This document shows positions 9,796 to 20,242 of a stretch of DNA of 64,000 nucleotides, in pieces. The DNA comes from Lentinula raphanica (lineage: Eukaryota; Basidiomycota; Agaricomycetes; Agaricales; Omphalotaceae), in assembly GCA_027919835.1 (NCBI GenBank), contig JANVFP010000003.1, positions 186,001 to 250,000 on the forward strand, read 5' to 3'. How positions within the stretch are numbered: the first letter of the stretch is position 1; each line of letters starts with the position of its first letter. The position numbers and the translations under genes were made by a program. The notes below the pieces were generated by a model. It was not told the DNA's origin and did no database searches. It was given only the letters and a program-made list of their open reading frames with translations.

Positions 9796-11988
9796 CTATC
9801 TTGTGGTCTCTACTTTGTAACGTCGATATGCTTCCAAAACCCGTTGCCATTCCAACCATGTAAGACCAACCCTCTGCCACTCACTGTCTGGCATACCATC
9901 TAAACTATCACCGACTTGGAAACGTAACTTTACAAGACCATTGTAAATTGTCTCACCAAGATTCATCAAGTCACACCATTCCTTTAAGTCACATTTTGGA
10001 ACTGGAGGGTTCGAACGTGCATCGAGCGGTCCCATCAGAGCATTTGTTGAAACAGCCGGCACCATATTGGATGACAAAGGAGTCAACGGAGGTAGAGCAG
10101 GAGGAGGTGCACCATAAATCGGATAGTGCGGATATGACGGAGGATATCCAAACGGTGTTCCGTATAGTGTTGGTGTCAGATGTGGTCCATAAGGGTACAT
10201 CATATTCATTGGCGTTGAAGGGTAACTGTAAGACTGAGGTGGCGCTGCCCCACGGTCACCTTGAACAGAGCTGCTGATAGTAGGCGTTGAACTTCCGGCT
10301 TGACGATTATGGTAACCAATCGTCTGATTGCGTTTGAAATGGGCACTGCTAAGAGGTATCTCAGTGAGATTACTGTTAACCTCTTTCTTGAGCTAGACAA
10401 CAACCGGCGCGGTGAGATATCTTCTATCACAGAAAGGGTGGTAACTTACGACGGCCATTGCAAAAACCCGCACCCGGTTGTTGTCGAGGTGAAAATGCCA
10501 TTGGTTTGGCTCGTACTTGATGCAATGGATATCTGGGTGCTCGTTGCACCGCCCCACTGGGTATTTGTCTAGAATTCTCTCGACAATGGGTTCCAAATGC
10601 TGGTCAATTGTTTTCTAGACATTATGTGAGTAGCTGGTTTGACGATAGGAATGTGGTAGAGAGCCTACCTTCTGTCCAATGAGAGACGTAAGGTCAATGT
10701 CAAGTGCTTCGTCTTGTGTGAATGTGCTGTCCATTTGACTCTAATGGTACACAATCAGCAATCAGTCATGTTTGAAGATAACAAAACATACACGTGAATT
10801 CTGCGGAGTTGAGCGATTTGGCAGTGCCATATATATATATACCATTCCCGCATTTCTATCCTTCTCGTTCATGTTTTTGATGTTCTTGATCATCTGCTCA
10901 AAGCCATTCGCAGTGGTGATAGGACTTCTGTGCTTCGATGCCCCCTTCACTGTGACCCATGACCACCTCAAACTTCCCAGTACTAGCTCGTCGTCAGAAC
11001 AGCCAGCGGTCTGGCAGACAATTTTCACGAAATCACCCCAATTTGCTTCAAGAGACAAAGTACAAGGCCCCGCAACTTGGCTAGCTTGAGGAACGAGTTT
11101 TGTGCTCTTCGCTGTCTTTCCACGTTGAACAACTCTCGGCATTTCGATCTCTGTATACAGAGCAACCGCGGATGGTAAGGGCTCTTCGGACTCTGATCTA
11201 GGCTGTGGTTTGGCCTTCCTGGGCTGACCACGTTTCCGCTTTGGCCGTGTTTCCTCCACAAACTGTACTTCGGATTCGGAGGATTCAGTGACAGGTTGTC
11301 TAACCGTCTTCAGATGACCTCGTTTACGTGGATGTACAGGCGGTGATACTGCATGCGTTTCTTTCGAAGGTGACAAGTTGGCAGGCGCTGAAGCATCAGA
11401 GTTGTTGGAATTTAAGTTCCAGTCAAATGGTGATAGAGACTTCACAGATGATGCTTTGCGAAGGGTATGGCTCCGCTGAAATTTAGGAGGTGCTCTGGGA
11501 TGCCTAGGTGGAGGATGTGATGGTGTATCATGCTGGGTTGTGTGACTAGCAACGGCAGTGGGAAATAAAGGTGCAGTGGGATGAACAGTGAGATGGGGAT
11601 AATTTCCGAGGTTCCGTGTGCGCTCAGCGTGAGGAGTGACATAGAGGGACTCGGAGAATTGTTCCTCCATATCTTGTTTGCTGTCCTCTGACTCCGAATC
11701 TCCTTTCTTGAAGTCACCTTCGCAGCTGGTTCCATGGTGACTTCCTGCATTTTCCACACTCTTCTGGTCTTCTGAGTTGTCAGATCGAGTGGAGGTTATT
11801 GATGCGTCACCATGTCGGACAGTAGAGAAATGTGGAAGCTTCAACTTGATTTTGAGCTTTGGTTCTGTCGATTGAATAATGGTCAGTATTCTTGTGTCTG
11901 CAACATTGTGTTCATTACCTTTGCGTGTTGGTCCCACAAAGGGTTCATCGTCATCTTCAGCACTCTCACTGAGCTCTTCAGATGACAT
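9796..11988 (-). CDS. Unknown Agaricomycete protein with SAM-like C-terminal domain
   Basis: Four minus-strand exons, 11988-10792, 10740-10669, 10614-10450 and 10392-9796, join in phase to 676 residues. The N-terminus is acidic (SSEELSESAEDDDE), followed by a long disordered Ser/Pro/Lys region with basic clusters (RPKRKRGQPRK), suggesting nuclear location. A folded segment near NWGDFVKIVCQTAGCSDDEL follows. Then comes a Cys/His-containing piece (ILDKYPVGRCNEHPDIHC), a Pro/Tyr-rich linker (YPYGPHLTPTLYGTPFGYPP) and about 55 C-terminal residues (LKEWCDLMNLGE..GLTWLEWQRVLEAYRRYK) resembling a SAM-type helical bundle. I have seen similar domain orders in many mushroom genomes without a known function. 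It may be a host gene or an element passenger. No damage is visible. Confidence 0.65.
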
Positions 11989-12119
11989 AGCAAGTGTGAA
12001 CGAAGAGATACAGCGAATTGCAGACTCTCAGGAAGTCAAAACTGAAATTTATATTTTTCTACATTTTTTTTAATTTTATGAATTTCTCGCGGTCCAAAAC
12101 TACCACGAGACAAGAATTT

Positions 12120-12238
12120 CTCAAAGGTCTGTACCTGAGTTGCTTTGGAAATCTTTGGAAATCTCTGATTATCTCTGGGAAGCCTGGGCTTTTGGGGGTG
12201 TCTCTAGGCTCTCTGGACTGAGGCTATTTTTCCTGATG
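12120..12238 (+). mobile_element. Right half of a CATCAGG-family element
   Basis: Ends CTATTTTTCCTGATG at 12238 and contains the inner box GGGGGTGTCTCTAGGC and GGAAATCTTT decamers. The left terminus is absent upstream. Directly after it the hAT transposase frame starts, so this insertion (plus a deletion) removed the hAT N-terminus. Confidence 0.6.
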
Positions 12239-12293
12239 CGCCAACACGGCAATGCTTGAGGACTTGGAGTACCAGCTCAAGCACTTTTCAGCT

Positions 12294-14547
12294 GATACTG
12301 TAAAACTTTTGTAAAAAGTACTGATAAGTTATCGGGTACCTATTGCAAATAGTTGTGATAACCTGGAGGGGGTCCTGGAAATGGCCCCGGGGGTGGTCAT
12401 GCCTGTCACCAGCTGTCACATATGGCTTATATTTACTGTTTTGGGTAATTAATAATCATCCAGATATTAAATAAGCAGTAGTACATTTTCAAGAAAACTC
12501 GAAAATTCATAAAAATTCATAAAAAACCTAAAATGGCCTGATTAGGTCAGATCAGGATATATAAGCAAATGACCTCACATGATAAAAAATGATGTACTAT
12601 CATTACCCTAGTGTTGCAAAATTCTTTACAAAAGTACTTCGGAATCAACACACGTTAAGCAGACAGCTACCGGCTCAGAATATAGTATAGCATAGGATAT
12701 TCTGAACCTTGCTATCTACTTTGTAGAGAAGTAAAACAAGGTCTTTGGGTTGTAATATCATTGCCGGGGTGGAAAATCACCCAAACCAGTAGTTTTACAA
12801 AAAAACATAAATCTCTTCCGAATTATGCATTGACATTTACATAAAACACTGTTATATTTCAAAAGATCACAATATAGCCAGCCCCACAGGTTGAATTTTC
12901 AAGTTCACTGAATTGTATCTAGAAGAATATGATATAGACAACATCCTGACACAGTATAGAGCCCAGACAAACATCATAAGTGCCCATAAGCGCCCAAAGC
13001 TCGTTGTTATGAGTGTGTTATAGTATAACAATTGTTCCGACTTTTTGACTGTTAAGTGTGTTAAGTATCATGACTGATAACACTGTTTACAGTATTTTCA
13101 TTGTCAACTGTGTTAAGTATAATACATATAAGTACTGTTATGAGTTTTAGTGTGTTAGGTGTGATAAGTGCTAAGTGTACTGGACATATTGAGTAATATA
13201 AATTGTTCTAAGTTATCAAGGGTACTAGGTGTGCTAAAAATATCATGTACAATATATTTACTCCCCATATTATTCAGTTTGGTATGATTCTTGAGTGATA
13301 TGAGTGATTGAGGGTACTAGGAGTGCTATAAATGGCATATACATGATATATACTGACTGTGTAGTGGATTTGGTATGATTTGGAGTGATGTTGTTGTTCA
13401 ATTGTATTGTGTAAATTTTTTTATTTTGCATTTTCAGGGCCAATGAGGCACCCCTAAATTTTTGGAGTATTTTTTTATGATTTTTTCAGAGTTTTTGCTA
13501 TTAAATGAGATCAAGTTCTGTTTTTAGCCCAATAAAGGTACTAGGATGCTAAATATAGCATATACATCATATATACTGACTGTATACTGGATTTGGAATA
13601 ATTTGGAGTGATGAAAATTTTTACGCTTGTTGGATATTTTTTTTATTTTGCGTTTTCAGGGCCAACAAGGCACCCCTGAATTTTTTGACTATTTTTAGGA
13701 TTTTTTTCAGATTTTTTGCTACAAGATGAGATCATGATCAATTTTTTTTCCTTTTTTGGTAATTTTGATGTGCCTGGGCCTGCAATAGGCTCTATACTAT
13801 CCCTAAATATTTTTTGCATTTTGAGTGATTTTTTGGGCTATTTTTAGTACCTACATTGGCCCTACTATCATTACCCTAGTTTTGCAAATGCCAGTAGTTT
13901 TGCAAAATTCATTTCAGCTCGTTTCTTTGACTTGTGCTCTTAATTATACATCGGGATTCAAAAATCATATCTCACAAGCAATATCCAAAAGTTCCGCTGA
14001 GCTGAATCCATGAAATGGTGAATTCGGAAGAGATTTATGTTTTTTTGTAAAACTACTGGTTTTGGTGATTTTCCACCCCGGCAATGATATTACAACCCAA
14101 AGACCTTGTTTTACTTCTCTACAAAGTCGATAGCAAGGTTCAGAATATCCTATGCTATACTATATTCTGAGCCGGTAGCTGTCTGCTTAACGTGTGTTGA
14201 TTCCAAAGTACTTTTGTAAAGAATTTTGCAACACTAGGGTAATGATAGTACATCATTTTTTATCATGTGAGGTCATTTGCTTATATATACTGATCTGACT
14301 TAATCAGGCCATTTTAGGTTTTTTATGAATTTTTATGAATTTTCGAGTTTTCTTGAAAATGTACTGCTTATTTAATATCTGGATGATTATTAATTACCCA
14401 AAACAGTAAATATAAGCCATATGTGACAGCTGGTGACAGGCATGACCACCCCGGGGCCATTTCCGGGACCCCCTCTGGGTTATCACAACTATTTGCAATA
14501 GGTACCCAATAACTTATCAGTCTTTTTTACAAAAGCTTTACTGTATC
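12294..14547. mobile_element. 2.25-kb non-autonomous element with ~530-bp inverted arms
   Basis: The left arm (12294-12824) and right arm (14021-14547) are near-perfect inverted copies, ending GATACTGTAAAACTTTTG and its counterpart. Flanks carry CT at 12292-12293 and 14548-14549. Deleting the element plus one CT rejoins the hAT reading frame (..KHFSA then VHFLDKK..), which fixes the duplication at 2 bp. The centre is AT-rich with no open gene. It is a snapback element that would need an enzyme in trans; a CACTA/Plavaka-like class fits the 2-bp duplication but is inferred. Confidence 0.85.
13221..13750 (+). repeat. Internal direct repeats, about 224 bp period
   Basis: GGTACTAGG begins copies at 13221 (short), 13313 and 13537. 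The last two share ACTGACTGTRTASTGGATTTGG, the phrase TTTTCAGGGCCAAYRAGGCACCCCT and GAGATCA. They make up most of the non-arm interior of the snapback element. Confidence 0.7.
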
Positions 14548-16274
14548 CTGTGCACTTTCTTGACAAAAAGATGCACGTCCAATGCTTCACGCACACCATA
14601 AACCTTGCAGCTAAAGGCGTCCTCCAGCCCTTTGGGTCCACGAGATGTAAGACAAATAATGACAAAGATAATGTGGTGATTGATGATTTGGAGGCCAAAG
14701 TGAACAATTTGGAAGGTAACGAAGAAGAGGATGATGATGAAGACAATGAGGAAGGGTTTGTTAACGTCCTGAACGAGCTGACAGCTGCAGAGAAGGAGAC
14801 ATGGCAGCATATGAGGTTGCACCAATTAGGTCAGCTCTATATAAGGTGAGTATGTTTGATAAATGCCTGACAAATGTCTGACAAATCTCTCACCCCTCCT
14901 TGACCCTGAACCTCATTTCTTCTCTGCTTCCCACCACTCTCTCACCCTGAACCTTGGTTACTCATTTCTCCCCTCTTCACACAACTCTTTCTCTACATCT
15001 CTCATCTTCCTAGACATGCCAAATCTCCTTCAAGATTATCTACTCGACGATGGATTTGCTACCGAAGTGGCAAGAACATATTGGCAAAACCAAGTTCAAA
15101 GGACAAGTTTTACCTCATGACGTTGCCACACGGTGGAACTCCACGTACGGCATGCTGGCTGCCTTCCTTGAGATGAAGGAGCCAGTAACTTCTGCATTCC
15201 TGGATCATTCATCTCACAAGCTGATGAATTATGTTCTGGATGACAAAGATTGAGAGGCTGTAGAGGGGCTCGTATTTGTGTTGAAGGTGAGATGTCCTGT
15301 ATATTTCTTTCAATCATGTTCTGACGACATTCTACAGATTCTCAAGGATGCAACAACTTTCTTCTCTACCAAGTCGCCGAGTGTCGCCACCGTGATACTG
15401 GCTATGGACATCATTGATGAAACCTTGGCCTCTGGAATCATTGACCGTACCAATCTTCCAGCACCTGTTCGGCATGCGCTCTCGCTTGGCAAAAAAACTA
15501 TGAATAAATACTACCAGCTCACAGACGACTCCTACATATACTGAATGGCTATTGGTATGTATGGAGGCCTACTAGTAATCATCTTACTGATCTCTCCTCT
15601 CTGCAGTTCTTCACCCATCTCTCAAGCTCGATTACTTCATCAAAGTCAAATGGCAGCAAATGTGGATCGACACTGCTGAAGCAGTCACTCAGGAAACTTG
15701 GGAGCAGACGTTCAAGTCCACTGGTCAACCTCCTGTCTCCAGTTCTCCAGCTTCAGATTCGGAGGTATGTCTACCAGTCAATCACTTCTTCATAGCTCTG
15801 ATTGTTTTATTAGGCTCCGCACAAGACTTCAAATCTATTCTATAGCTTGATGGCAAAACAATCTCAGGTTGCTCCGGTCGCCAACAATGGAGATGAGCTC
15901 ACCTGATACCTCACTGACAGCTGCGTTTACTGTTCTGACCCACTCCAATGGTGGCTCATGAACAGGGCTGTCTATCCTAAGGCTCTGGCCAAACTCGCGC
16001 TGTCAGTTCATTCGGTGCCAGGTACGTTGTGTTGCCACATTCAAGTTTGCGTCTTCTAACCATTCCTCATTTGATTTGTAGCATCTTCTGTCGCCATTGA
16101 GCGGTCATTCTCTTGTGGACGCATCCTTCTCCCACACCTTCGAAATTGCCTTCACATGGCCACAATCCAAGCATTGATGTGCTTTGGAGATTGGTCCGTG
16201 GGGATATTTTTACCAACAAAGAGCTGGTAGGTTTCTTGCTGGGCGAGACTGCTGTTGATGAGGATGCCATTGCT

Positions 16275-16596
16275 CATCAGGAAAAATATTTTCATCTCTA
16301 GAGTCCCCAGAGATACCCCCCAATTCCTAGGCTGCTCAGAGATTTTTGTGAACTTTGAAAGATCAAAAAATATCCTAGAGATCCTGAAAGCATCTGAAAG
16401 CATCTGAAAGCACCAGAAAGCACCAGAAAGCACCAGAAAGCACCAGAAAGCACCAGAAAGCACCAGAAAGCACCAGAAAGCACCCAGAGAATTTTTAGAA
16501 GCCTCAAAGAACTCAGATACTCTAGGCTCTCTATGACTACCTAGGAATTGGGGGGTATCTCTGGGGACTCTAGAGATGAGAATATTTTTCCTAATG
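16275..16596. mobile_element. CATCAGG-family MITE with decamer array (322 bp)
   Basis: Ends CATCAGGAAAAATATTTTCA and TTTTTCCTAATG; terminal inverted repeats of about 57 bp include AGATACCCCCCAATTCCTAG and its complement. Target duplication CT (16273-16274, 16597-16598). The interior is about ten copies of AGCACCAGAA/AGCATCTGAA with 10-bp period (16385-16480). Removing it with one CT restores the hAT C-terminus up to its TAA. Confidence 0.9.
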
Positions 16597-16622
16597 CTTT
16601 TGTGGATGCTGATTTTTTGTAA

Positions 16623-16936
16623 CCTCGAACAATTGTCAATGTCTTGTAATTCTTGTACCTACTGTCAAATAATTGGTATCTTGTATTGTAAATAGTGGCA
16701 ATTCTCAGTTCTACCCTAGTTGTACCTTCTCTAGCTCCTGCAGGAGCCATTGGAAGCCCAGCCCCTCCTTAGGCAAGGCTCCAGTGGCTCTCGCAACAAG
16801 TACCCGACTGCAACCCTACCATAACCCGAGGTCAAAAAACCCGGCACCCAGGGCTACGGGTACGGGTACGGGTGTTAGCCGGGTTCCGGGTCGGGATGGC
16901 CTCAGGGATACCCAACCCGACCCGTGCCATACACTA
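16623..16936 (+). mobile_element. 3' end of the hAT element: subterminal ACCCGG word array and terminus
   Basis: Downstream of the hAT stop, 16795-16930 is packed with ACCCG, GGGTACGGG and ACCCGACCCG words on both strands. It ends at 16936, with reverse complement TAGTGTATGGCACGGGTCGG, a typical hAT-type terminus. Dense subterminal words are usual transposase-binding regions in hAT elements. The matching left end has been lost. Confidence 0.6.
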
Positions 16937-17214
16937 AGTAGCTCCTATAATCTATTGAGTAGATTGACTCATGAATGACTCATAATAACTAAAGGTCTTC
17001 ATGAGTCCCGGACAGATATGACCGGGACCTGTGGTGCAGGTACCAGGCAAGAAAAACACTCGACCCGTGACCGGAATCTGACCCGTGAGAAAACATACCT
17101 GCCCGGCAGGTAATATACCTGCAAGTTGGCAGGTAATATACCTGCAAGTTGGCAGGTAACCAGCAGGTCATTGATTACACAGTTAACTTGCAATACAACC
17201 CTGAAACACATAAT

Positions 17215-17405
17215 AACATATTCTGATGCAAGAACAATATACAGATTTACTGTTATGCAAAATTGCCCTCAAGGGGAATTGAACTCAGAAGGCCTGTAGT
17301 ACAAGTTGAGTGCAATGACATCATTGAAAAAATCCAAAAGTCAATGATGTCATGGCCCTCAACCTTGCATTGTGCCGTCTCCTAAGCATTTTCTTGCAAG
17401 GTTAG
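17215..17405 (-). repeat. tRNA-derived SINE-like repeat (degenerate)
   Basis: On the minus strand an A-box-like GGCACAATGCAAGGTTGAG precedes a B-box-like GAGTTCAATTCCCC about 100 bases on, followed by GGGCAATTTTGCATAACAGT. The 3' tail matches the copies at 17420 and 60400. The stem pairing of a working tRNA is not kept. Confidence 0.45.
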
Positions 17406-17419
17406 AAAAATAAGCAAGA

Positions 17420-17560
17420 AATATATAAGAAATACTATTATACAAATTGCCATGAGGGAGAATTGAACTCTCAAGGAAGTTAAAGAAGGCTTTAACCCAT
17501 TCCAGAGCCAGTGCCTTTGACCACTTCACTATTCATATTTTCTTATATTTGATATATAGT
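17420..17560 (-). repeat. tRNA-derived SINE-like repeat
   Basis: On the minus strand: AGAAAATATGAATAGTGAAG, an A-box-like AGTGAAGTGGTCAAAGGC, a long variable region, a B-box-like GAGTTCAATTCTCCCTC, then CATGGCAATTTGTATAATAG. It aligns along about 130 bp with the plus-strand copy at 60400-60560. The acceptor halves do not pair, so this is a tRNA-derived repeat, not a tRNA gene. Confidence 0.5.
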
Positions 17561-17896
17561 AAAATGTGTCACTTACTTTCTGATTTATGATGCTTGCACC
17601 CAAGAATACTTTCAGTTACAGTAACCAACATTTATGAAGTACAATAGGGTGGCATTCATGAGCACCTCTATTCTAGTATGTTCCCAGTGGGTGATAACTT
17701 ATAAGATGTTGGCAGGTCACCTGAGGTACCTGCAGGTTGTTTGAACTCATAGAAAAGCTGACCTGTGACCGGCAGCTGACCCATGGAACCGGTAACCGGG
17801 ACCTGCGGGTTGCATACCTGCAGGTAATCCCATGGTTCAAATTGGCAGGTAGCGGCTGGTGACTGGGACTCGTGAAGACCTTTAATAATAACTATG

Positions 17897-18178
17897 CATC
17901 AGGAAAAATATTCTCATCTCTAGAGTCCCCAGAGATACCCCCCAATTCCTAGGTAGTCTCAGAGAGCCTAGAGTATCCAAGTTCTTTGAGGCTTCTAAAA
18001 ATTCTCTGGGTGCTTTCTGGTGCTTTCTGGTGCTTTCTGATGCTTTCTGATGCTTTCAGGATCTTTCAGGATCTCTAGGATGTTTTTTGATCTTTCAAAG
18101 TTCACAAAAATCTCTGAGCAGCCTAGGAATTGGGGGGTATCTCTGGGGACTCTAGAGATGAAAATATTTTTCCTGATG
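17897..18178. mobile_element. CATCAGG-family MITE (282 bp)
   Basis: Ends CATCAGGAAAAATATTCTCA and TATTTTTCCTGATG with TG duplicated on both sides (17895-17896, 18179-18180). It is nearly an inverted copy of the element at 16275, including the inner AGATACCCCCCAATTCC box and a decamer array of TGCTTTCTGG/TGCTTTCTGA units (18005-18070). It sits 4 bp beyond the hAT-like MITE's target duplication. Confidence 0.88.
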
Positions 18179-18180
18179 TG

Positions 18181-18728
18181 GTAGCCCAGTATATAAGACA
18201 CCCAAAAACTTTTTTGTACCTTAGACTAGTTATTCTTGTACCCCCACCTACCCACTGTTGATTCAACATCTTTTGACTGCACTTTGTGTTTTTCTTGTCT
18301 GATGACCATTCCAATTTCCAGCAAGCCTTTATACTTGATCCACCAACTGACATCCAGCCCAGCTTTGCAATCGTTCTTTGTTCATTGTCTGACGTCCATC
18401 CCAGCCTTGCAACAACCATGATTACCTGTCTGATGTAATATTCCAGACAATGTAGCCACACCCTTTTATACTTTACTGAAGTAACATTCCACCAAAGGTT
18501 CGTGTGTTTTTCTAGAAACCATTATTGGTGATAACCCCAGGATAATCTACTTCCTAGTGAACCAGCTCTGGGTCCGTGATCAGTGGCGTTGTTACCCAAC
18601 TCCTTACATAATAGCTAGTCTCTTGTTGTCATCAGTTATGGCTACTAGAACTTTTACCTTTGAGGAAGTGGAGGTTGAGGAGGATATTTGCTATACTCCT
18701 TACTCCTTCCACATCCTTACACCTATAT
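18181..18728. other. No gene recognised
   Basis: About 550 bp between short elements. Open frames are short and overlap on both strands; no splice-consistent coding and no clear repeat seen. Confidence 0.5.
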
Positions 18729-18904
18729 CATCAGGAAAATCACACCTGTCTCTGGAGACTCCAGGGACACCCCCCAAATTCTAGAGAGATTTTATCTCTT
18801 TCAGCTCTCTTAGAGAAATTTTGGCATCCTCAGAGATCTTCAAAGATGCCCAGAGACTCTAAAGCACTTTTATTACTTTGAGGTTGCTCAGGATTTGGGG
18901 GGTG
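18729..18904. mobile_element. CATCAGG-family MITE, right end truncated
   Basis: Starts CATCAGGAAAATCACACCTG and closely matches the complete element at 56537-56760 up to the right-hand GGATTTGGGGGGTG box. There it stops, joined directly to the start of the next element at 18905. The missing 40 bp point to a recombination between two family members. Confidence 0.75.
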
Positions 18905-19871
18905 CATCAGGAAAAATGTACTGAGCTCTCAGCCACTAAAAGCTGCTTTCAGGCCCCCTAGAGCCTTTCAAGGCTTTGGAGCCCCCAAAGCATGCAAAGA
19001 TACCCCCCAAATCCTAGGCACTCTCAGCCACTTGAAAGTTCTGGGATATTCTTTGAGGTGCTTTGAGGTGCTTTGAGAATCTTTGAGTGTCTTCGAGGAT
19101 CTTTGAGTGTCTTTGAGTGTCTTTGAGGTGCTTTGAGATGCTTTCAAAGGCAAAAGATATGAATAAATGTAATTTCTAATTATATTATATTACATAAGAC
19201 TTATATAATTACAAGAATTTATAATGTACTAGTTAATTATCAAATTATATAGAGAATCTAATCTACAAATCTCATATATAAAGTCCTTTATTGAGATATG
19301 ATAACATATAGTACAACATGTAGATATGTAGTTAATATAGCTATATATAAGTTTGGAGCATGTGACAAACTTTTTGATTGTACATGGTTCACGGTGGCAG
19401 CCCAAATATATCATTGAAACAAGATCTTGTCATACTAGTTGTCAATGGCAGTTTTTGATGCATGTATCTTCTAGATTAAGCAAGTTCTGCCATGCACTTA
19501 TATAATTTCCTATTTGGGTGATGTTTTCTTCATTTAATTTGATATTAAAAGTTGCTAAAAAGCTTTGCAAAGACTCTCAAAGATCCTCAAAGACCCTCAA
19601 AGATCCTCAAAGATCCTCAAAGCACTTCAAAGCACTACAAAGCAGTTTAGTGACCTGGGTTACCTGGGCAACCTAGGCCATTGAGGCACTTTCAGAATCT
19701 CTAGGAATTAGCCATTTCTTGAGGTGCTCTCAGATCAAAGTATATTCCTTTGAGGTTGCCTAAGAAATGCCCATTTTCCTCAGTGCTTTCTAGCTCTCCT
19801 AAGCATGTAGGCCCTCTAGAGAGCCTCAAAGATACTCATAGTTGCCTAAGCCTAGAGTGTTTTTCCTGATG
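18905..19871. mobile_element. CATCAGG-family long element (967 bp)
   Basis: Ends CATCAGGAAAAATGTACTGA and GTTTTTCCTGATG. Subterminal decamer arrays are CTTTGAGGTG/CTTTGAGTGT on the left (19045-19150) and the inverted TCCTCAAAGA/CCCTCAAAGA on the right (19565-19640). The AT-rich centre holds TTTTTGATTGTACATGGT followed by a CACGGTGGCAG word (19371-19400), shared with the elements at 47749 and 50182. Left and right flanking dinucleotides differ (TG, AA), consistent with recombination with the neighbour. Confidence 0.8.
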
Positions 19872-19903
19872 AACTAACCATTGCTTCTCACAGGTAATCA
19901 TGA

Positions 19904-20135
19904 TGTTGGAATAAACGTCGGATTCCGGTCTGTTAGCTGAGAGCCTGAGCAAACGCGCAGGGAAATCAAGTGAACATACAGTACTATATATAGGTGATAA
20001 GTTGAATTATCTAAGCATACTATATTACGTACCAAACAGATAACAGGCGAATCAACCACCGCTGCAAAGTGGAGTCTTTGGATATGATGGAACTGCACTC
20101 GCGACCCGATTGCAATTCCATCCGCATCTCTTACA
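19904..20135 (-). repeat. LTR (3' LTR in element orientation), 232 bp
   Basis: Direct copy of 21408-21639. On the minus strand it starts TGTAAGAGATG and ends CGTTTATTCCAACA, the TG..CA boundary of LTRs. Confidence 0.9.
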
Positions 20136-20242
20136 CACCCCCACAATTGGTAAGCGAGCAGCAAGAAACAGAAAGAAACAAGGAAAAAACAATCAGAAAA
20201 ACATACAAACATCATCGTCAACCAGTAAGCATCTTTGTCGAA

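Larger units (their letters stand above)
12239..16622 (+). pseudogene. hAT transposase, broken by insertions and stops
   Basis: Recognisable hAT pieces in order: NTAMLEDLEYQLKHFSA (12243-12293), MHVQCFTHTINLAAKG (from 14568), HDVATRWNSTYGML (about 15118), ILKDATTFFSTKSPSVATVI (about 15340), HPSLKLDYFIKVKW (about 15610), and the C-terminal dimerisation block LSVHSVP / SSVAIERSFSCGR (about 16000-16130). The natural TAA is at 16620-16622. In-frame TGA stops replace an expected Trp (after LDDKD, about 15252) and two expected Arg (about 15542 and 15904). There is also a frameshift near 16195. Two elements sit inside it (12294-14547 and 16275-16596), and a third removed the N-terminus with the BED finger. 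It cannot make a functional enzyme. Confidence 0.82.
16990..17884. mobile_element. hAT-like MITE with ACCTGCAGGT words (895 bp)
   Basis: Termini TAAAGGTCTTCATGAGTC and its inverted partner (GACTCGTGAAGACCTTTA), flanked by an exact 8-bp duplication ATAATAAC (16982-16989 and 17885-17892). Both subterminal zones (16995-17170 and 17710-17870) are runs of ACCTGCAGGT, ACCGGCAGGT and CCGGGACCTG. The centre holds two tRNA-like repeats. No coding capacity. Confidence 0.9.

Noticed and set aside
12294..14547. Assembly artefact as explanation for the large inverted repeat
   Set aside because: The arms differ at scattered positions, and removal with a 2-bp target copy restores the hAT frame, as expected for a real insertion.
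16380..16490. Regular short repeats that could suggest a CRISPR array
   Set aside because: Period is 10 bp with no spacers, the genome is eukaryotic, and the array is the interior of a MITE.
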